Origin: Streptosporangium album | GTDB lineage: Bacteria > Actinomycetota > Actinomycetes > Streptosporangiales > Streptosporangiaceae | Length of the DNA stretch: 64,000 nucleotides | Direction: 5' to 3' | Assembly: GCF_014203795.1 (NCBI RefSeq) | Contig: NZ_JACHJU010000005.1 | Coordinates: 310,001-374,000 of the forward strand | Part shown: positions 1 through 9,205 of the stretch, one piece after another | Numbering within the stretch: the stretch's first letter is position 1 | How the letters are laid out: each line of letters opens with the position of its first letter | Notes under the pieces: model-generated | Database searches by the model: none | Told to the model about the DNA's origin: nothing | The model's input: only the letters and a program-made list of their open reading frames with translations | Translations under genes and position numbers: made by a program

Positions 1-818
<818 letters not shown>

Positions 819-841
819 CCGAGGCCCTCGCGGACACCGTG

Positions 842-859
842 AGATGAGTTCTCTCATCT
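842..859 (+). terminator. Hairpin after uvrA-like gene
   Basis: Arms AGATGAG and CTCATCT (7 bp, loop TTCT) lie 23 nt after the stop codon and are followed by GTTT. This is a short intrinsic-terminator-like hairpin without a long U tract. Confidence 0.45.
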
Positions 860-1192
860 GTTTCGACTCGTCCCACTCGACTGCTGTTGAGACATGTTGA
901 CGCAGGCCGAGTTGCCGTCCCGATGACTTCCCACCGTCAGCGGCTGCGTCACGCGGCACAGGTCAGCTGGTCGCCTCAGGGATTCGGTGAAGGTGCAGGA
1001 ACCGGGTGTCCGGTTCGATGCGGATCGCCTAAGTCCACATCTGAACAGGGAGTCCCGGTGCCTACGGTGCCATCGTCGTTCATCGAAAACCTCCAGCGTG
1101 GAGACCCTGGGCTTTGGCCCTGGGGAGGAAACGCGGCGCGGTGCCGCACGGTTTGAATCGAACATGCGCGCGATTTTCAGCTGATCGTTCGG
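860..1192. other. Non-coding stretch holding the left end of the first IS605-type element
   Basis: I see no gene here. At 1105-1124 there is a hairpin built CCC-T-GGGC-TTTG-GCCC-T-GGG followed by GAGGAAACG. The same layout (CCCC-CGGC-TTCA-GCCG-T-GGGG then AGGAAGTC) occurs at 2429-2449, after the tnpB gene. Subterminal hairpins of matching shape at both ends are the IS200/IS605 signature, so the left end of the element probably lies within about 1050-1110. No tnpA is visible between it and tnpB. Confidence 0.45.
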
Positions 1193-1198
1193 TACGAT
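1193..1198 (+). promoter_or_regulatory. -10 box TACGAT giving a leaderless tnpB start
   Basis: TACGAT ends 7 nt before the GTG at 1206, the usual distance from a -10 hexamer to the transcription start, and no Shine-Dalgarno sequence precedes the GTG. This favours GTG 1206 over ATG 1197 as the start. No good -35 box is visible. Confidence 0.35.
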
Positions 1199-1205
1199 GC
1201 GAGGC

Positions 1206-2336
1206 GTGGCGCAGATCGTGAAGCGGGCGTTCAAGTTCCGCTTCTACCCGACCCCCGAGCAGGCCGATGAGCTTGCCCGGACGTTCGGCTGCGTCCGCCT
1301 CGTCTACAACAAGGCCCTGCAGGAGCGGACCCGCGCCTACCGGTCGGAAGGCCGCAAGGTCTCCTACGTGGAATCGTCGGCCGCGCTGACGGAGTGGAAA
1401 CGCACCGAGGAGCTGGATTTCCTGGCCGAGGTGTCGTCGGTGCCGTTGCAGCAGGCGTTGCGGCACCTGCAGACGGCGTTTGCGAACTTCTTCGCCCAGC
1501 GGGCCGGGTACCCGGCGTTCAAGTCCCGGAAGAAGTCCCGGCTGTCGGCCGAGTACACTCGCTCGGCGTTCCGCTACCACGACGGGCGGCTCACCCTGGC
1601 GAAGATGGACGCCCCGCTGAACATCGTGTGGTCGCGCCCGCTGCCCGAGGGGGCCGATCCGTCCACGGTGACCGTGTCGAAGGACGCGGCCGGGCGCTGG
1701 TCGGTGTCGATCCTGTGTGAGGACACCGTCCGGCCTCTGGACCCGACCTCGGACATGGTCGGGGTGGACGCCGGGATCACCGCGCTGGTCACCCTGTCGC
1801 GTCCGATTCCGGGCGTGACCGACGACGACGGCAAGGTCACCAACCCCCGCCACGAACGCGCCGACCGCAGGAGACTCGCCCGCGCGCAGCGGATACCGGC
1901 CCGCAAGGAGAAGGGGTCGGCGAATCGGGACAGGGCGAGGGTGAAGGTCGCCCGGGTGCATGCCCGGATCACCGACCGTCGCCGCGATGTCCTGCACAAG
2001 CTCACCACCGCGATCGTCCGCGAGAACCAAGTGGTCGTGATCGAGGATCTCACCGTGCGTAACCTGGTGAAAAACCACAGCCTGGCCCGCGCGATCTCTG
2101 ATGCCTCCTGGCGGCAGATGCGCACCATGCTGGAGTACAAGGCGCAGTGGTACGGGCGGGAGCTGCTGGTGGTGGACCGGTGGTTTCCCTCCTCGAAGCT
2201 GTGCTCGGCGTGCGGCACGCTCCAGCGGTTCATGCCGCTGAACGTCCGCGACTGGGTGTGCGCCTGTGGCGTGGTCCATGACCGTGATGTGAACGCCGCG
2301 AAGAACATCCTCGCCGCCGGGCTGGCGGAGAGGTGA
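1206..2336 (+). CDS. tnpB: TnpB (IS200/IS605-type RNA-guided nuclease), full length
   Basis: About 376 residues, a normal TnpB length. The N-terminus has the OrfB pattern (RAFKFRFYPTPEQADELAR, then VRLVYNKAL). The split RuvC nuclease is complete: Asp near 188 in VGVDAGITAL, Glu near 280 in VIEDLT, and Asp near 360 in HDRDVNAAKNIL. A zinc knuckle (CSACG ... CACG, the second half CxC as in many actinobacterial TnpBs) lies between the last two. TnpB cuts DNA next to a short motif using an RNA made from the element's right end, which helps the element persist. No tnpA lies nearby, so this is an IS1341-type, TnpB-only copy that could move only in trans. All catalytic residues are present, so it may be active. 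Confidence 0.93.
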   Translation: MAQIVKRAFKFRFYPTPEQADELARTFGCVRLVYNKALQERTRAYRSEGRKVSYVESSAALTEWKRTEELDFLAEVSSVPLQQALRHLQTAFANFFAQRAGYPAFKSRKKSRLSAEYTRSAFRYHDGRLTLAKMDAPLNIVWSRPLPEGADPSTVTVSKDAAGRWSVSILCEDTVRPLDPTSDMVGVDAGITALVTLSRPIPGVTDDDGKVTNPRHERADRRRLARAQRIPARKEKGSANRDRARVKVARVHARITDRRRDVLHKLTTAIVRENQVVVIEDLTVRNLVKNHSLARAISDASWRQMRTMLEYKAQWYGRELLVVDRWFPSSKLCSACGTLQRFMPLNVRDWVCACGVVHDRDVNAAKNILAAGLAER

Positions 2337-2460
2337 AACGCCTGTGGAGCCGGTGTAAGACCTCAAGGGCGCAGGCCCGGCGGGCGACTGGCGGTGAAGC
2401 AGGAAACCCCACCCGCGAGGGTGGGAATCCCCCGGCTTCAGCCGTGGGGAGGAAGTCAAG
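2337..2460 (+). ncRNA. Predicted omega/reRNA 3' part and right end of first TnpB element
   Basis: Directly after tnpB are two hairpins: CCCACCC-GCGA-GGGTGGG (2408-2425, GNRA-type loop) and CCCC-CGGC-TTCA-GCCG-T-GGGG (2429-2449), then AGGAAGTCAAG. This layout matches the right end of IS605-type elements, which forms the scaffold of the TnpB guide RNA. The guide would be the chromosomal sequence starting about 2460. The 5' end of the RNA is not resolved; in known cases it lies inside the 3' part of tnpB. Confidence 0.55.
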
Positions 2461-2638
2461 AAGCTTGCCGTCGCCCTGTCGGCCGAATTTCACCGTCTAT
2501 GTGCCCGATCGGCGCGGACGCGGGCTGAGCGGACCTCATGGTGATGACTTCAGTGTCATGCGGGAGGTCGAAGACCTGCAGGCGCTTGTCACGGCGACCA
2601 GGGCATCGATCGCCGTGGCGCGCCCCGCGCCGCGACCG

Positions 2639-3373
2639 CTATGGCTGATGCTCGGTCAGCTGGAAATGCCAGACGATCATCGTCGGCACGCCGGCGTTGG
2701 CCGCTCTCGCCGCCTCCGATGCCAGGGCCGTCAGGCACCATGGCCAGTGTTCCCAAGGTCCTATCGTCTCGGACGCCCTCGGTGTGTCCGTCGGCTGGGG
2801 CCGTTCCACCGCCGGTACCCGGGGTCCCTCGCAGCGTCGTACCTGTAGTCCCACCGGCAGAGCGGCGCGCATGTAGTCCCCGGTCAAGTGGCGATAGGTG
2901 GCCAGCCGTCCAGGCTGCCCGTCCGGTCGGCGCACGGGCGGGATCACGCCCCGTGCCACTCCTTCGGGGTGGATGTCTGAGATCACCAGGTGTCCGCCTG
3001 GTCGCAGCACCCTGGCGAACTCGGCCATCACCGGCTTGAGGGCGGGAACATGCGTCAGTGCCAGGGAGCAGACGACCAGGTCCACTGCATCGTCGGGAAC
3101 CGGTAGGTGATGCAGGTCGCCGAGGAGGAATTCGCCCTGCGGTACCCGTTCACGTGCCCGCGCGAGCATGTCGGGCGAGCTGTCGACGCCGAGGATCTGA
3201 TGGCCGCGCTCGGTCAGGGATGCTGCGAACCGGCCGGTGCCGCAGGCGGCGTCCAAGGCGACGCCCACCGGCAGCGTGTCGACGAAATCGCGGTCGTACT
3301 CTCCGGTGAAGGAGCGCAACAAGGCGATGCCTTCAAGACCGAGCAGGTAGGCCAGCGGATGCTCGTAGATCAC
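2639..3373 (-). CDS. Class I SAM-dependent methyltransferase
   Basis: The 244-residue protein has the Rossmann methyltransferase motif I, LDAACGTGRFA at residues 40-50, an acidic loop after strand 2 (LGVDSSPDML), motif II/III around LPVPDDAVDLVVCSLAL, and RVLRPGGHLVISD as the post-II strand. This is the UbiE/COQ5-like methyltransferase_11 fold, which moves a methyl group from SAM to a small molecule. The substrate cannot be told. It stands alone between the TnpB element and a divergent secreted-protein gene. The C-terminal 70 residues, rich in Trp and Pro, are probably the acceptor-binding part. Confidence 0.85.
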   Translation of the reverse strand: MIYEHPLAYLLGLEGIALLRSFTGEYDRDFVDTLPVGVALDAACGTGRFAASLTERGHQILGVDSSPDMLARARERVPQGEFLLGDLHHLPVPDDAVDLVVCSLALTHVPALKPVMAEFARVLRPGGHLVISDIHPEGVARGVIPPVRRPDGQPGRLATYRHLTGDYMRAALPVGLQVRRCEGPRVPAVERPQPTDTPRASETIGPWEHWPWCLTALASEAARAANAGVPTMIVWHFQLTEHQP

Positions 3374-3502
3374 CGGCGTCAGGCTGACGACGCACGCTCC
3401 TCGAGCGCTATCGAATTAAGGATGACCGTCTCTGCCGCAGGGTTTTGCCCAAATTCGAGGGAATGGTCGCGTTCGAATGATCTTCCGCCGCCGATGTGAT
3501 TA

Positions 3503-3514
3503 GGATCATGATCC
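3503..3514. promoter_or_regulatory. 12-bp perfect palindrome upstream of secreted-protein gene
   Basis: GGATCATGATCC lies 62 nt before the start of the small secreted protein gene and between it and the divergent methyltransferase gene. It could be an operator for either; the regulator is unknown. Confidence 0.3.
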
Positions 3515-3576
3515 CGGCGAAGGCGGTCTGCCGTCCCGCCGGGAACGGCCGACCCCCCACCCCGAAGGGATGGCTC

Positions 3577-3846
3577 ATGTCCATCAAGCTCACCAGACTG
3601 GCCGCGACGTCGTTCGCGGCGGTCGCCCTGGCAGTGTCGGGATCCGCGCTGGCGACGCCCGCCAATGCCGAGGCCACCGGCCTTGGCGCGTCGAGCGCCC
3701 TCGCGTCCACATGGATCAAGTATGGCGACTACTCGTCAGCGGCGAAGTGTAAGGCGAAGGGCGAGGAACTGCGGAATAGAGGGACGTACCTGTCGTACTA
3801 CTGTGAGTACACAGGCTTTTTCACGCTGATGGTCCTGACCAGGTGA
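3577..3846 (+). CDS. Small secreted two-cysteine protein
   Basis: Start ATG 3577 is chosen because GAAGGGA lies just upstream and a signal peptide follows: KLTRLAATSFAAVALAVSG, then SALATPANA for cleavage. The mature part is about 60 residues with the pattern YSSAAKCKAKGEELRNRG and YYCEYTG, two cysteines able to form one disulfide, and a hydrophobic end LMVLTR. Similar 80-90-residue exported proteins with a C...C pair are common in Streptomyces-type genomes and have no assigned function. The frame is open upstream to 3496, but that part has no signal and no ribosome site. Confidence 0.75.
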   Translation: MSIKLTRLAATSFAAVALAVSGSALATPANAEATGLGASSALASTWIKYGDYSSAAKCKAKGEELRNRGTYLSYYCEYTGFFTLMVLTR

Positions 3847-3935
3847 TCGGCTGAGCACGCGCGGCCCGGAACGACGATCTCCGGGCCGCGTCGGCGTCGA
3901 TCGGGTGGTTCTGGATCAGGGCATCGGCACGGTGG

Positions 3936-3941
3936 TAAGAT
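3936..3941 (+). promoter_or_regulatory. Possible -10 box TAAGAT for the RraA-like gene
   Basis: TAAGAT lies 63 nt before ATG 4005. The gene itself has a good ribosome site (AGGGAGAA), so this would be a leadered transcript. No clear -35 hexamer. Confidence 0.3.
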
Positions 3942-4004
3942 CGCGAGGCCGCCCGCTGTGTCCGTCACCGCTGATGGCGGTGGGGCCGAGCCAGGGAGAA
4001 CGCC

Positions 4005-4697
4005 ATGCTGGAGGCTTTCGCCGAGCTGTCCACGCCGCTGGTGGCCGATGCCTGCGTCCGCGGCGACGTGCCGCTGCGTGCCGCGCCGCCCGGCATCGGC
4101 TCGGTCGTCCCTGGACGTCGGATCGCGGGACGCGCGTTGCCGACGCGGCACTACGGCAGCGTGGACGTGTTTCTGGAGGCGTTCGGCCGGGCCGGACAGG
4201 GTGACGTGCTGGTCATCGACAACGGCGGACGACTGGACGAGGCGTGTGTCGGCGATCTGGCAGTGCTGGAGGCCGAGGCGGCAGGGTTGGCGGGTCTGGT
4301 GGTGTGGGGACTGCACCGTGACACGCCGGAACTGGTGGAGATCGGTCTTCCGGTGTTCAGCTACGGCAGTTACCCGCCCGGCCCGGTGCGGCTGGACGAG
4401 CGGGAGCCCGAGGTGCTGGCTGCTGCACGATTCGGGCCGCATCTGGTGAGCGGGGATGACGTCGTCTTCGGCGATGACGACGGCGTGTTGTTCGTCGCCG
4501 CGGAGCATGTCGAGGAGGTCCTGGCGACGGCGCATCAGATCCGGCTGACCGAGCGCGAACAGGCCCGCAGGATCCGGGCAGGTGAGACGTTGCGCCGGCA
4601 GACGGCCTTCGACGAGTACCTGGCGCGGCGCGCTGCCGACCCGTCGTATACCTTCCGGTGGCATCTTCGGCGTATCGGCGGGGCCATCGAGGAGTAG
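4005..4697 (+). CDS. RraA family protein (HMG/CHA aldolase-like)
   Basis: 230 residues. The N-terminus STPLVADACVRGDVPLRA and the block VIDNGGRLDEACVGDLAVLEAEAAGLAGLVVWG match the RraA/dimethylmenaquinone methyltransferase-like fold. The GLHRDTPEL stretch sits where the family has an Arg-Asp metal/substrate site, and GDDDGVLFVAAE is the typical C-terminal Asp-Gly-Val strand. Members are either class II pyruvate aldolases acting on 4-hydroxy-4-methyl-2-oxoglutarate or inhibitors of RNase E; sequence alone does not separate these. The usual ENA..GDxxG arrangement is loosened (VIDNGG, CVGD), so an aldolase role is not certain. It has a strong Shine-Dalgarno site and is a single-gene unit. Confidence 0.8.
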   Translation: MLEAFAELSTPLVADACVRGDVPLRAAPPGIGSVVPGRRIAGRALPTRHYGSVDVFLEAFGRAGQGDVLVIDNGGRLDEACVGDLAVLEAEAAGLAGLVVWGLHRDTPELVEIGLPVFSYGSYPPGPVRLDEREPEVLAAARFGPHLVSGDDVVFGDDDGVLFVAAEHVEEVLATAHQIRLTEREQARRIRAGETLRRQTAFDEYLARRAADPSYTFRWHLRRIGGAIEE

Positions 4698-4814
4698 ATG
4701 GGGTGCCGGTAAGGCACGTGGCGGTCCATCGCACCGTCTACGCGGCCCTCCCCAAGGCCTGTCCTGTTGTGATGCCTTCTCCTGCTCCGCACATGCATCT
4801 GCCGATGGCCTCGG

Positions 4815-4820
4815 TAAGGT
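4815..4820 (+). promoter_or_regulatory. -10 box TAAGGT directly before the MFS gene
   Basis: TAAGGT is followed by 6 nt and then ATG 4827, with no Shine-Dalgarno sequence. This supports a leaderless transcript and this start codon. The -35 region is weak. Confidence 0.4.
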
Positions 4821-4826
4821 CCGGTT

Positions 4827-6230
4827 ATGGTCGCTGATGAGGGTGGAACAGCAGCATCGGCACAGAAGGCTGATGACGGTCATCATGGGCCATCCCGGTC
4901 ATTGTCGGTTCTCACGCGATATCCAGATTTCCGCAGGTTCTTCGTCGGCAATTCCCTGTCACTGCTGGGATCGAGCGTGACCATCGTGGCGCTGCCGTTG
5001 ACAGCGGTCGTCTACCTGCACGCGTCACCTGCCCAGATGGGCATTCTCGGTGCGGCGTCGTTTCTGCCGCATCTCGTTCTGGGGCTGCCCGCCGGCGTAT
5101 GGGTGGATCGCATGCCCTACAGGCGGACGCTCATCCTGGCCGATCTGACGCAAACCCTGCTGCTCGGCTCGGTTCCGGTCCTGGCCGTGCTCGGGTCGCT
5201 GCAGATCTGGCATCTCTACGTCGTGGCGGTGCTCGCCGGTGTCGGTAACCTCTTCGAGACCGTGACCGCACAGTCATTCACCCCCATCCTGGTCTCACGT
5301 CGTCAGCTGTTGCCTGCCAACAGCGCGCTCATGCTGAGTAACGCGACTGTCAACACGACCGGGTCAGTGTTAGGGGGCGCGCTGGTTTCGCTGCTCACCG
5401 CTCCGGTCGCCATCGCCGCCGATGCGGTCACGTTCCTGCTCGCCGGGCTGTGCAAGGCACGGATTCGCACCTCCGGACCGGTCGTCGTCTCGGCCGGAGC
5501 GCACCGGCAACACCTGCGGGCCGACATCCTCGAAGGGCTACGCGCGGTCTTCGGCCATCGGATCATTCGCGCGGTGACACTCGCAGCCGCTGTCGGCGCG
5601 CTCGCCGGCCAGATGCAGAACGTCGTCCTGGTGCTCTACCTGGTTCGAGACCTCAGCCTTTCCCCGGGGTTGGTAGGCGTGGTCGTCGCGATCGGCGGCG
5701 TGGCGGGCATCCTCGGCGCTTTGGTCGCAACCCGGATCACCCAACGCATCGGCCCCGGCCGAGCCTTCGTCGCCGGCATGTTCCTTGCGGCCATGGCCGG
5801 TCTCGTGCTCGCAGCGGCGGCCGGCCCCCTCTCACTCGTGCTCGCCGTCCTGGCCATGGCGCAACTCCTGCGTGGTACCGGACCGTCGCTCTACGGCGTC
5901 AACCAGCAAACCCTCCGGCAGGCGCTGATCGCACCCGTCCTGCTCTCGCGCGCCAACGCCACCTGGCGGTTCCTGGTCTATGGAACGCAACCTCTCGGCG
6001 CGCTCCTTGGTGGGTTACTCGGGTCAGCGCTCAATCTTCGAGCCACCTTGATCATCAGTAGCGCCGTAATGCTCCTCGGCACCGTGATCGCACATGTCTC
6101 ACCCCTCCGCTCGCTGCGAGAACTACCCGCTCAGGAGGCCGGCGACGAGAGCACGGCCCTCACCGAGTGGTCGGCCGCCTTCTGCCCCTCTCCGAGCGAG
6201 GAAGTCCCGCGGGCGGCCTCCAAGGATTGA
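4827..6230 (+). CDS. MFS efflux transporter (MFS_3/EntS-like)
   Basis: 467 residues with about 12 membrane spans starting at LTRYPDFRRFFVGNSLSLLGSSV, the characteristic first helix of the enterobactin-exporter-like MFS_3 group. The cytoplasmic loop between helices 2 and 3 has GVWVDRMPYRR (the MFS GxxxDR motif). FETVTAQSFTPILVSRRQLLPANSAL is a loop typical of this group. The soluble N-terminal 28 and C-terminal 35 residues are poorly conserved and the N-terminal stretch rests on the leaderless start. It probably exports drugs or siderophore-like compounds. No regulator gene is adjacent. Confidence 0.87.
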   Translation: MVADEGGTAASAQKADDGHHGPSRSLSVLTRYPDFRRFFVGNSLSLLGSSVTIVALPLTAVVYLHASPAQMGILGAASFLPHLVLGLPAGVWVDRMPYRRTLILADLTQTLLLGSVPVLAVLGSLQIWHLYVVAVLAGVGNLFETVTAQSFTPILVSRRQLLPANSALMLSNATVNTTGSVLGGALVSLLTAPVAIAADAVTFLLAGLCKARIRTSGPVVVSAGAHRQHLRADILEGLRAVFGHRIIRAVTLAAAVGALAGQMQNVVLVLYLVRDLSLSPGLVGVVVAIGGVAGILGALVATRITQRIGPGRAFVAGMFLAAMAGLVLAAAAGPLSLVLAVLAMAQLLRGTGPSLYGVNQQTLRQALIAPVLLSRANATWRFLVYGTQPLGALLGGLLGSALNLRATLIISSAVMLLGTVIAHVSPLRSLRELPAQEAGDESTALTEWSAAFCPSPSEEVPRAASKD

Positions 6231-6690
6231 GCGGCGCAGCAGCTGGTGGGCTTTGGTGGTCTTGAGCCGCGCCGCGCCGCGGTCACCTATTTGATCATCT
6301 GGTCGTGCTGGGCGGGTTGGGTCCTGGGCCGTATGACGTTCGTGGCCGGCGGGTTCGACACGCGAACGGGATGACGACGACTCCGGCGGCTCCGTTGATC
6401 AGCACCGCTCGCAGACGCGTCCGGTGTTCCTCGAAACGCTCTGTCAGCCATGCGCTCTCGTCCGCCGTGTCACGTTCCTTCCTCGCGGCGTGTCATAAAC
6501 GTAGACCCACCGAACCCAGCTGGTGTGACCGGGAGATCGGCTCCCGGACCGAACGACTGCGGAAGCGCAGGCCGTCAGTTCCCGGGACGTGTGCCCGGAC
6601 TCCGGCTGAGCAGTTGAGGTACAGTTTGAAAGTCCTGTTGTCTCCGATAGAGGTGGACGTTGCGCATCTGAGGTTCGCGATCATCGCGCG
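6231..6690. other. 460-nt stretch without a convincing gene
   Basis: An open frame of 146 codons starts at 6305 on the plus strand, but its composition (Arg/Ser/Pro rich, no hydrophobic core) looks random and no ribosome site precedes it. I see no RNA gene or repeat. Confidence 0.4.
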
Positions 6691-6691
6691 G

Positions 6692-6746
6692 TACGGCATT
6701 GGCCGTAGTCCGTCACGCTGCAGCCGGCTTTTTTGCCGCCCGTGAC
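6692..6746 (+). promoter_or_regulatory. Structured leader before the ABC-F gene (possible attenuator)
   Basis: Two consecutive hairpins can form: TACGGC-ATTG-GCCGTA (6692-6707), then an arm GTCACG (6712-6717) pairing with CGTGAC (6741-6746) around an inner stem CGGC-TTTTTT-GCCG. Antibiotic-resistance ABC-F genes are often controlled by transcription attenuation in a structured leader, so this may sense translation-blocking drugs. There is no obvious leader peptide, and the T-run sits in a loop and not after a stem, so the classical terminator shape is incomplete. Confidence 0.35.
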
Positions 6747-6881
6747 CCCGCGTGGATGCGACCTCGGTGCATGAGCCGTCCTCACCCTCCGGAGGGCCGC
6801 ACTTCTTTCTCGGTTTGGTCGCCGCGTGGTGCTCGCATACGAAGTCCCTTATCCACTGCGCTTGCGACTGCGAGAATCATC

Positions 6882-8546
6882 ATGGCCAACAACCCCATCA
6901 CGCCCGGCGTCTCCGTGACCTGTTCCGCCCTGTCTTTCCAGTGGCCGGACGGCACGACCGTCTTCGACGGGCTCTCTCTCAGCATCGGCCGGGGCCGTAC
7001 CGGCCTCGTCGGCACCAATGGCACGGGCAAGTCCACTCTGCTGCGGCTGCTGGCCGGCGGGCTGCGTCCCTCCCGGGGGTCGGTGACCGTGAGTGGCAGC
7101 CTCGCCTATCTTCCACAGAACCTCACCCTCGACACGGCACTGCGCGTCGAGGAGGCTCTGGGCATCGCCGAGCGGCGCGCCGCGCTGCGCGCCATCGAGG
7201 CCGGAGACGTGAGCGAGGAGCACTTCGAGACGGTCGGCGACGACTGGGACGTCGAAGAGCGGACCCTGGCGACACTGGGCTCCCTCGGACTCGGCGATGT
7301 CGAGCTGGATCGCACCGTGGGTGAGATGTCCGGCGGGGAGACCGTTCTGCTGCGCCTGGCCGCACTGTTGCTGGAGCGTCCCGACGTTCTGCTGCTCGAC
7401 GAGCCGACCAACAACCTTGACCTGTTCGCGCGCCGCCGGCTCTATGAGGCCGTCGACTCCTGGCGCTCGGGTGTGCTGGTCGTGGTCAGCCACGACCGTG
7501 ACCTGCTGGAGCGTGTGGACCGCATCGCCGAGCTGCGATCCGGGGCGGTGAGCTGGTACGGGGGCGGCTGGTCCGCCTATGAGGAGGCTCTGGCCACCCA
7601 GCAGGAAGCGGCCGGGCGGATGCTGCGGGCCGCCGAGGCGGATGTGCGACGGCAGAAGCGCGAACTGGAGGAGACCCAGATCAAAGTGGCCCGCCGCGAG
7701 CGGCACAGCAAGAAGATGGACGCCCAGCGGCGGGCCCCGAGAATCGTCGCCGGTGAACGCAAGCGGTCCGCGCAGGAGTCGGCGGACAAGCTCCGCGGCC
7801 TGCAGGAGGACCGTCTCAGTGAGGCGCGTGAGCGGCGCGAGGAGGCCGCGGACGCGATCCGCAACGACGCCGAGATCCGTGTGAGCCTTCCCCATACCGC
7901 CGTGCCCGCAGGCCGGACCGTCCTGAGCCTGCACGAGTTGCGTCCCCGGTTCGGCAAGCTGCACGCGGGCAACCTCCATGTGCACGGGCCCGAACGCATC
8001 GCGCTGGTCGGGCGTAACGGAGCCGGTAAGACCACGTTGCTGCGTACCCTCACCGGGGAACTCGCACCTCTGTCTGGTGAGGCCAAGACGTTCGTGCCGC
8101 TGCGGTTCCTTCCGCAGCGACTGGATGTGCTGGACGAGGAGTTGAGCGTCGCGGCGAACGTGGCCCGCATGGCTCCCGGGATCACCGACAACCACATCCG
8201 CTCCCAGCTCGCGCGGTTCCTGTTCAAGGGGGCACGCGCCGAACAGCCGGCGGGCACCCTCTCGGGCGGAGAACGCTTCCGGGCCGCCCTCGCGGCGACG
8301 ATGCTCGCCGCACCGGCCCCGCAGCTGCTGATGCTGGATGAGCCGACCAACAATCTCGACATGGCCAGCGTGCGGCAGCTGACGAGCGCGCTCGACTCCT
8401 ACCAGGGCGCGCTCCTGATCGCCGGCCACGACCTGCCCTTCCTCGAATCGGTCGGTATCACCCGCTGGCTGCTCCTCGCAGAAGAGCTTCAGGAGACCAC
8501 CGCCGAAGAGGTCCGCGATCTGCTCGAAGCGTCAGAAGCCAGTTGA
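6882..8546 (+). CDS. ABC-F family ribosome-protection ATPase
   Basis: 554 residues and no membrane span. Two ABC modules in tandem: Walker A GTNGTGKST (residues 44-52), signature MSGGE near 150, Walker B LLLDEPTNNLD near 168; then a charged linker (RRQKRELEETQIKVARRERH, residues about 250-340), and a second Walker A GRNGAGKTT near 378, signature LSGGE near 459 and LMLDEPTNNLD near 484. The linker is the P-site tRNA interaction motif that dislodges antibiotics from the ribosome. Actinobacterial members of this type give resistance to macrolides, lincosamides or streptogramins. ATG 6882 is used because protein homology begins there, although the frame is open upstream to 6699. The gene is monocistronic after a structured leader. 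Confidence 0.92.
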   Translation: MANNPITPGVSVTCSALSFQWPDGTTVFDGLSLSIGRGRTGLVGTNGTGKSTLLRLLAGGLRPSRGSVTVSGSLAYLPQNLTLDTALRVEEALGIAERRAALRAIEAGDVSEEHFETVGDDWDVEERTLATLGSLGLGDVELDRTVGEMSGGETVLLRLAALLLERPDVLLLDEPTNNLDLFARRRLYEAVDSWRSGVLVVVSHDRDLLERVDRIAELRSGAVSWYGGGWSAYEEALATQQEAAGRMLRAAEADVRRQKRELEETQIKVARRERHSKKMDAQRRAPRIVAGERKRSAQESADKLRGLQEDRLSEARERREEAADAIRNDAEIRVSLPHTAVPAGRTVLSLHELRPRFGKLHAGNLHVHGPERIALVGRNGAGKTTLLRTLTGELAPLSGEAKTFVPLRFLPQRLDVLDEELSVAANVARMAPGITDNHIRSQLARFLFKGARAEQPAGTLSGGERFRAALAATMLAAPAPQLLMLDEPTNNLDMASVRQLTSALDSYQGALLIAGHDLPFLESVGITRWLLLAEELQETTAEEVRDLLEASEAS

Positions 8547-8666
8547 GAGCCCCGCGGTCCCGTCTGTCCGTCCTGCCCTCACGCCTTCCTGGCGGCCGTC
8601 GCGCGCGGCCCATGAGGTAATTACTCCTACGGAGCCCTCGCTTGCAACTTCCTGTACGGCGCTGAC

Positions 8667-8992
8667 GTGCGGCACAAGCTCGGCGTGCTGCGCGCTCACC
8701 GCGAACGACTGGGACGGCTCTACTCCAAGCGCACCATGGCCGCCGACTACCGGGCATCGGCCGCCGTCGATGTCGAGCACGACCAGGCCGACCGTCAGGC
8801 GGGGAACCGGTTGCGCATGCCGGTGACCGCCCTGCAGCAGGACTGGGGTGCGGCCCTCGGCTTCGACGCGTCGCCCTGTGGGAGGCATGGGCCCCCGACC
8901 TGGAACACATCAGCGTCTCCTGCGGCCACTTCATGGCCGAAGAAGCCCCCGCCGATGTCGTCAAGGCACTGCGCGACCTCCTGGCCAGGTAG
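8667..8992 (+). pseudogene. Alpha/beta hydrolase (haloacetate dehalogenase-like) C-terminal remnant
   Basis: One frame encodes DYRASAAVDVEHDQADR and then GNRLRMPVTALQQDWGAALG; near 8874 the match moves to another frame, which gives LWEAWAPDLEHISVSCGHF and then MAEEAPADVVKALRDLLAR with a stop at 8992. Joined, these are the last ~100 residues of the fluoroacetate/haloacetate dehalogenase-like hydrolases, including the catalytic His in CGHFMAEE. The nucleophile and the N-terminal two thirds are missing, and one frameshift splits the rest. It is dead debris. Confidence 0.7.
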
Positions 8993-9170
8993 AGCATGTC
9001 GGCCTGCCCAGCCCCCGGCGCTGATCGGCGGCGAGGAGGTACCGGTCGGTCCAGGCGTTGAGGCTGTTGTCGGCATCGGCGAAGGCGCCGGGCAGCTGAT
9101 CGCGCCGTCGTCTTCGCGGTAGCCGTCGCATGTACGGCGGCCGGATAGGAGCTGGGGGCGGAGCAGACTA

Positions 9171-9198
9171 TTGCGCGACTATTCATTAAATGTATAGT
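9171..9198 (+). promoter_or_regulatory. padR promoter with PadR-type operator over the -10 box
   Basis: TTGCGC (9171-9176), a 16-nt spacer and TATAGT (9193-9198) form a promoter. A near-perfect 21-bp palindrome with outer arms ACTAT (9178) and ATAGT (to 9198) and inner arms CATT and AATG fills the spacer and the -10 box; only one pair mismatches. The position is that of a repressor operator and the AT-rich, dyad form is that of PadR-family sites, so autoregulation is likely. ATG 9206 follows 7 nt after the -10 box, so the message should be leaderless. Confidence 0.7.
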
Positions 9199-9205
9199 TC
9201 TGATC

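Noticed and set aside
6699..6881. Extended N-terminus for the ABC-F protein
   Set aside because: The added 61 residues are Arg/Pro rich and lie over the leader hairpins; family homology starts at ATG 6882.
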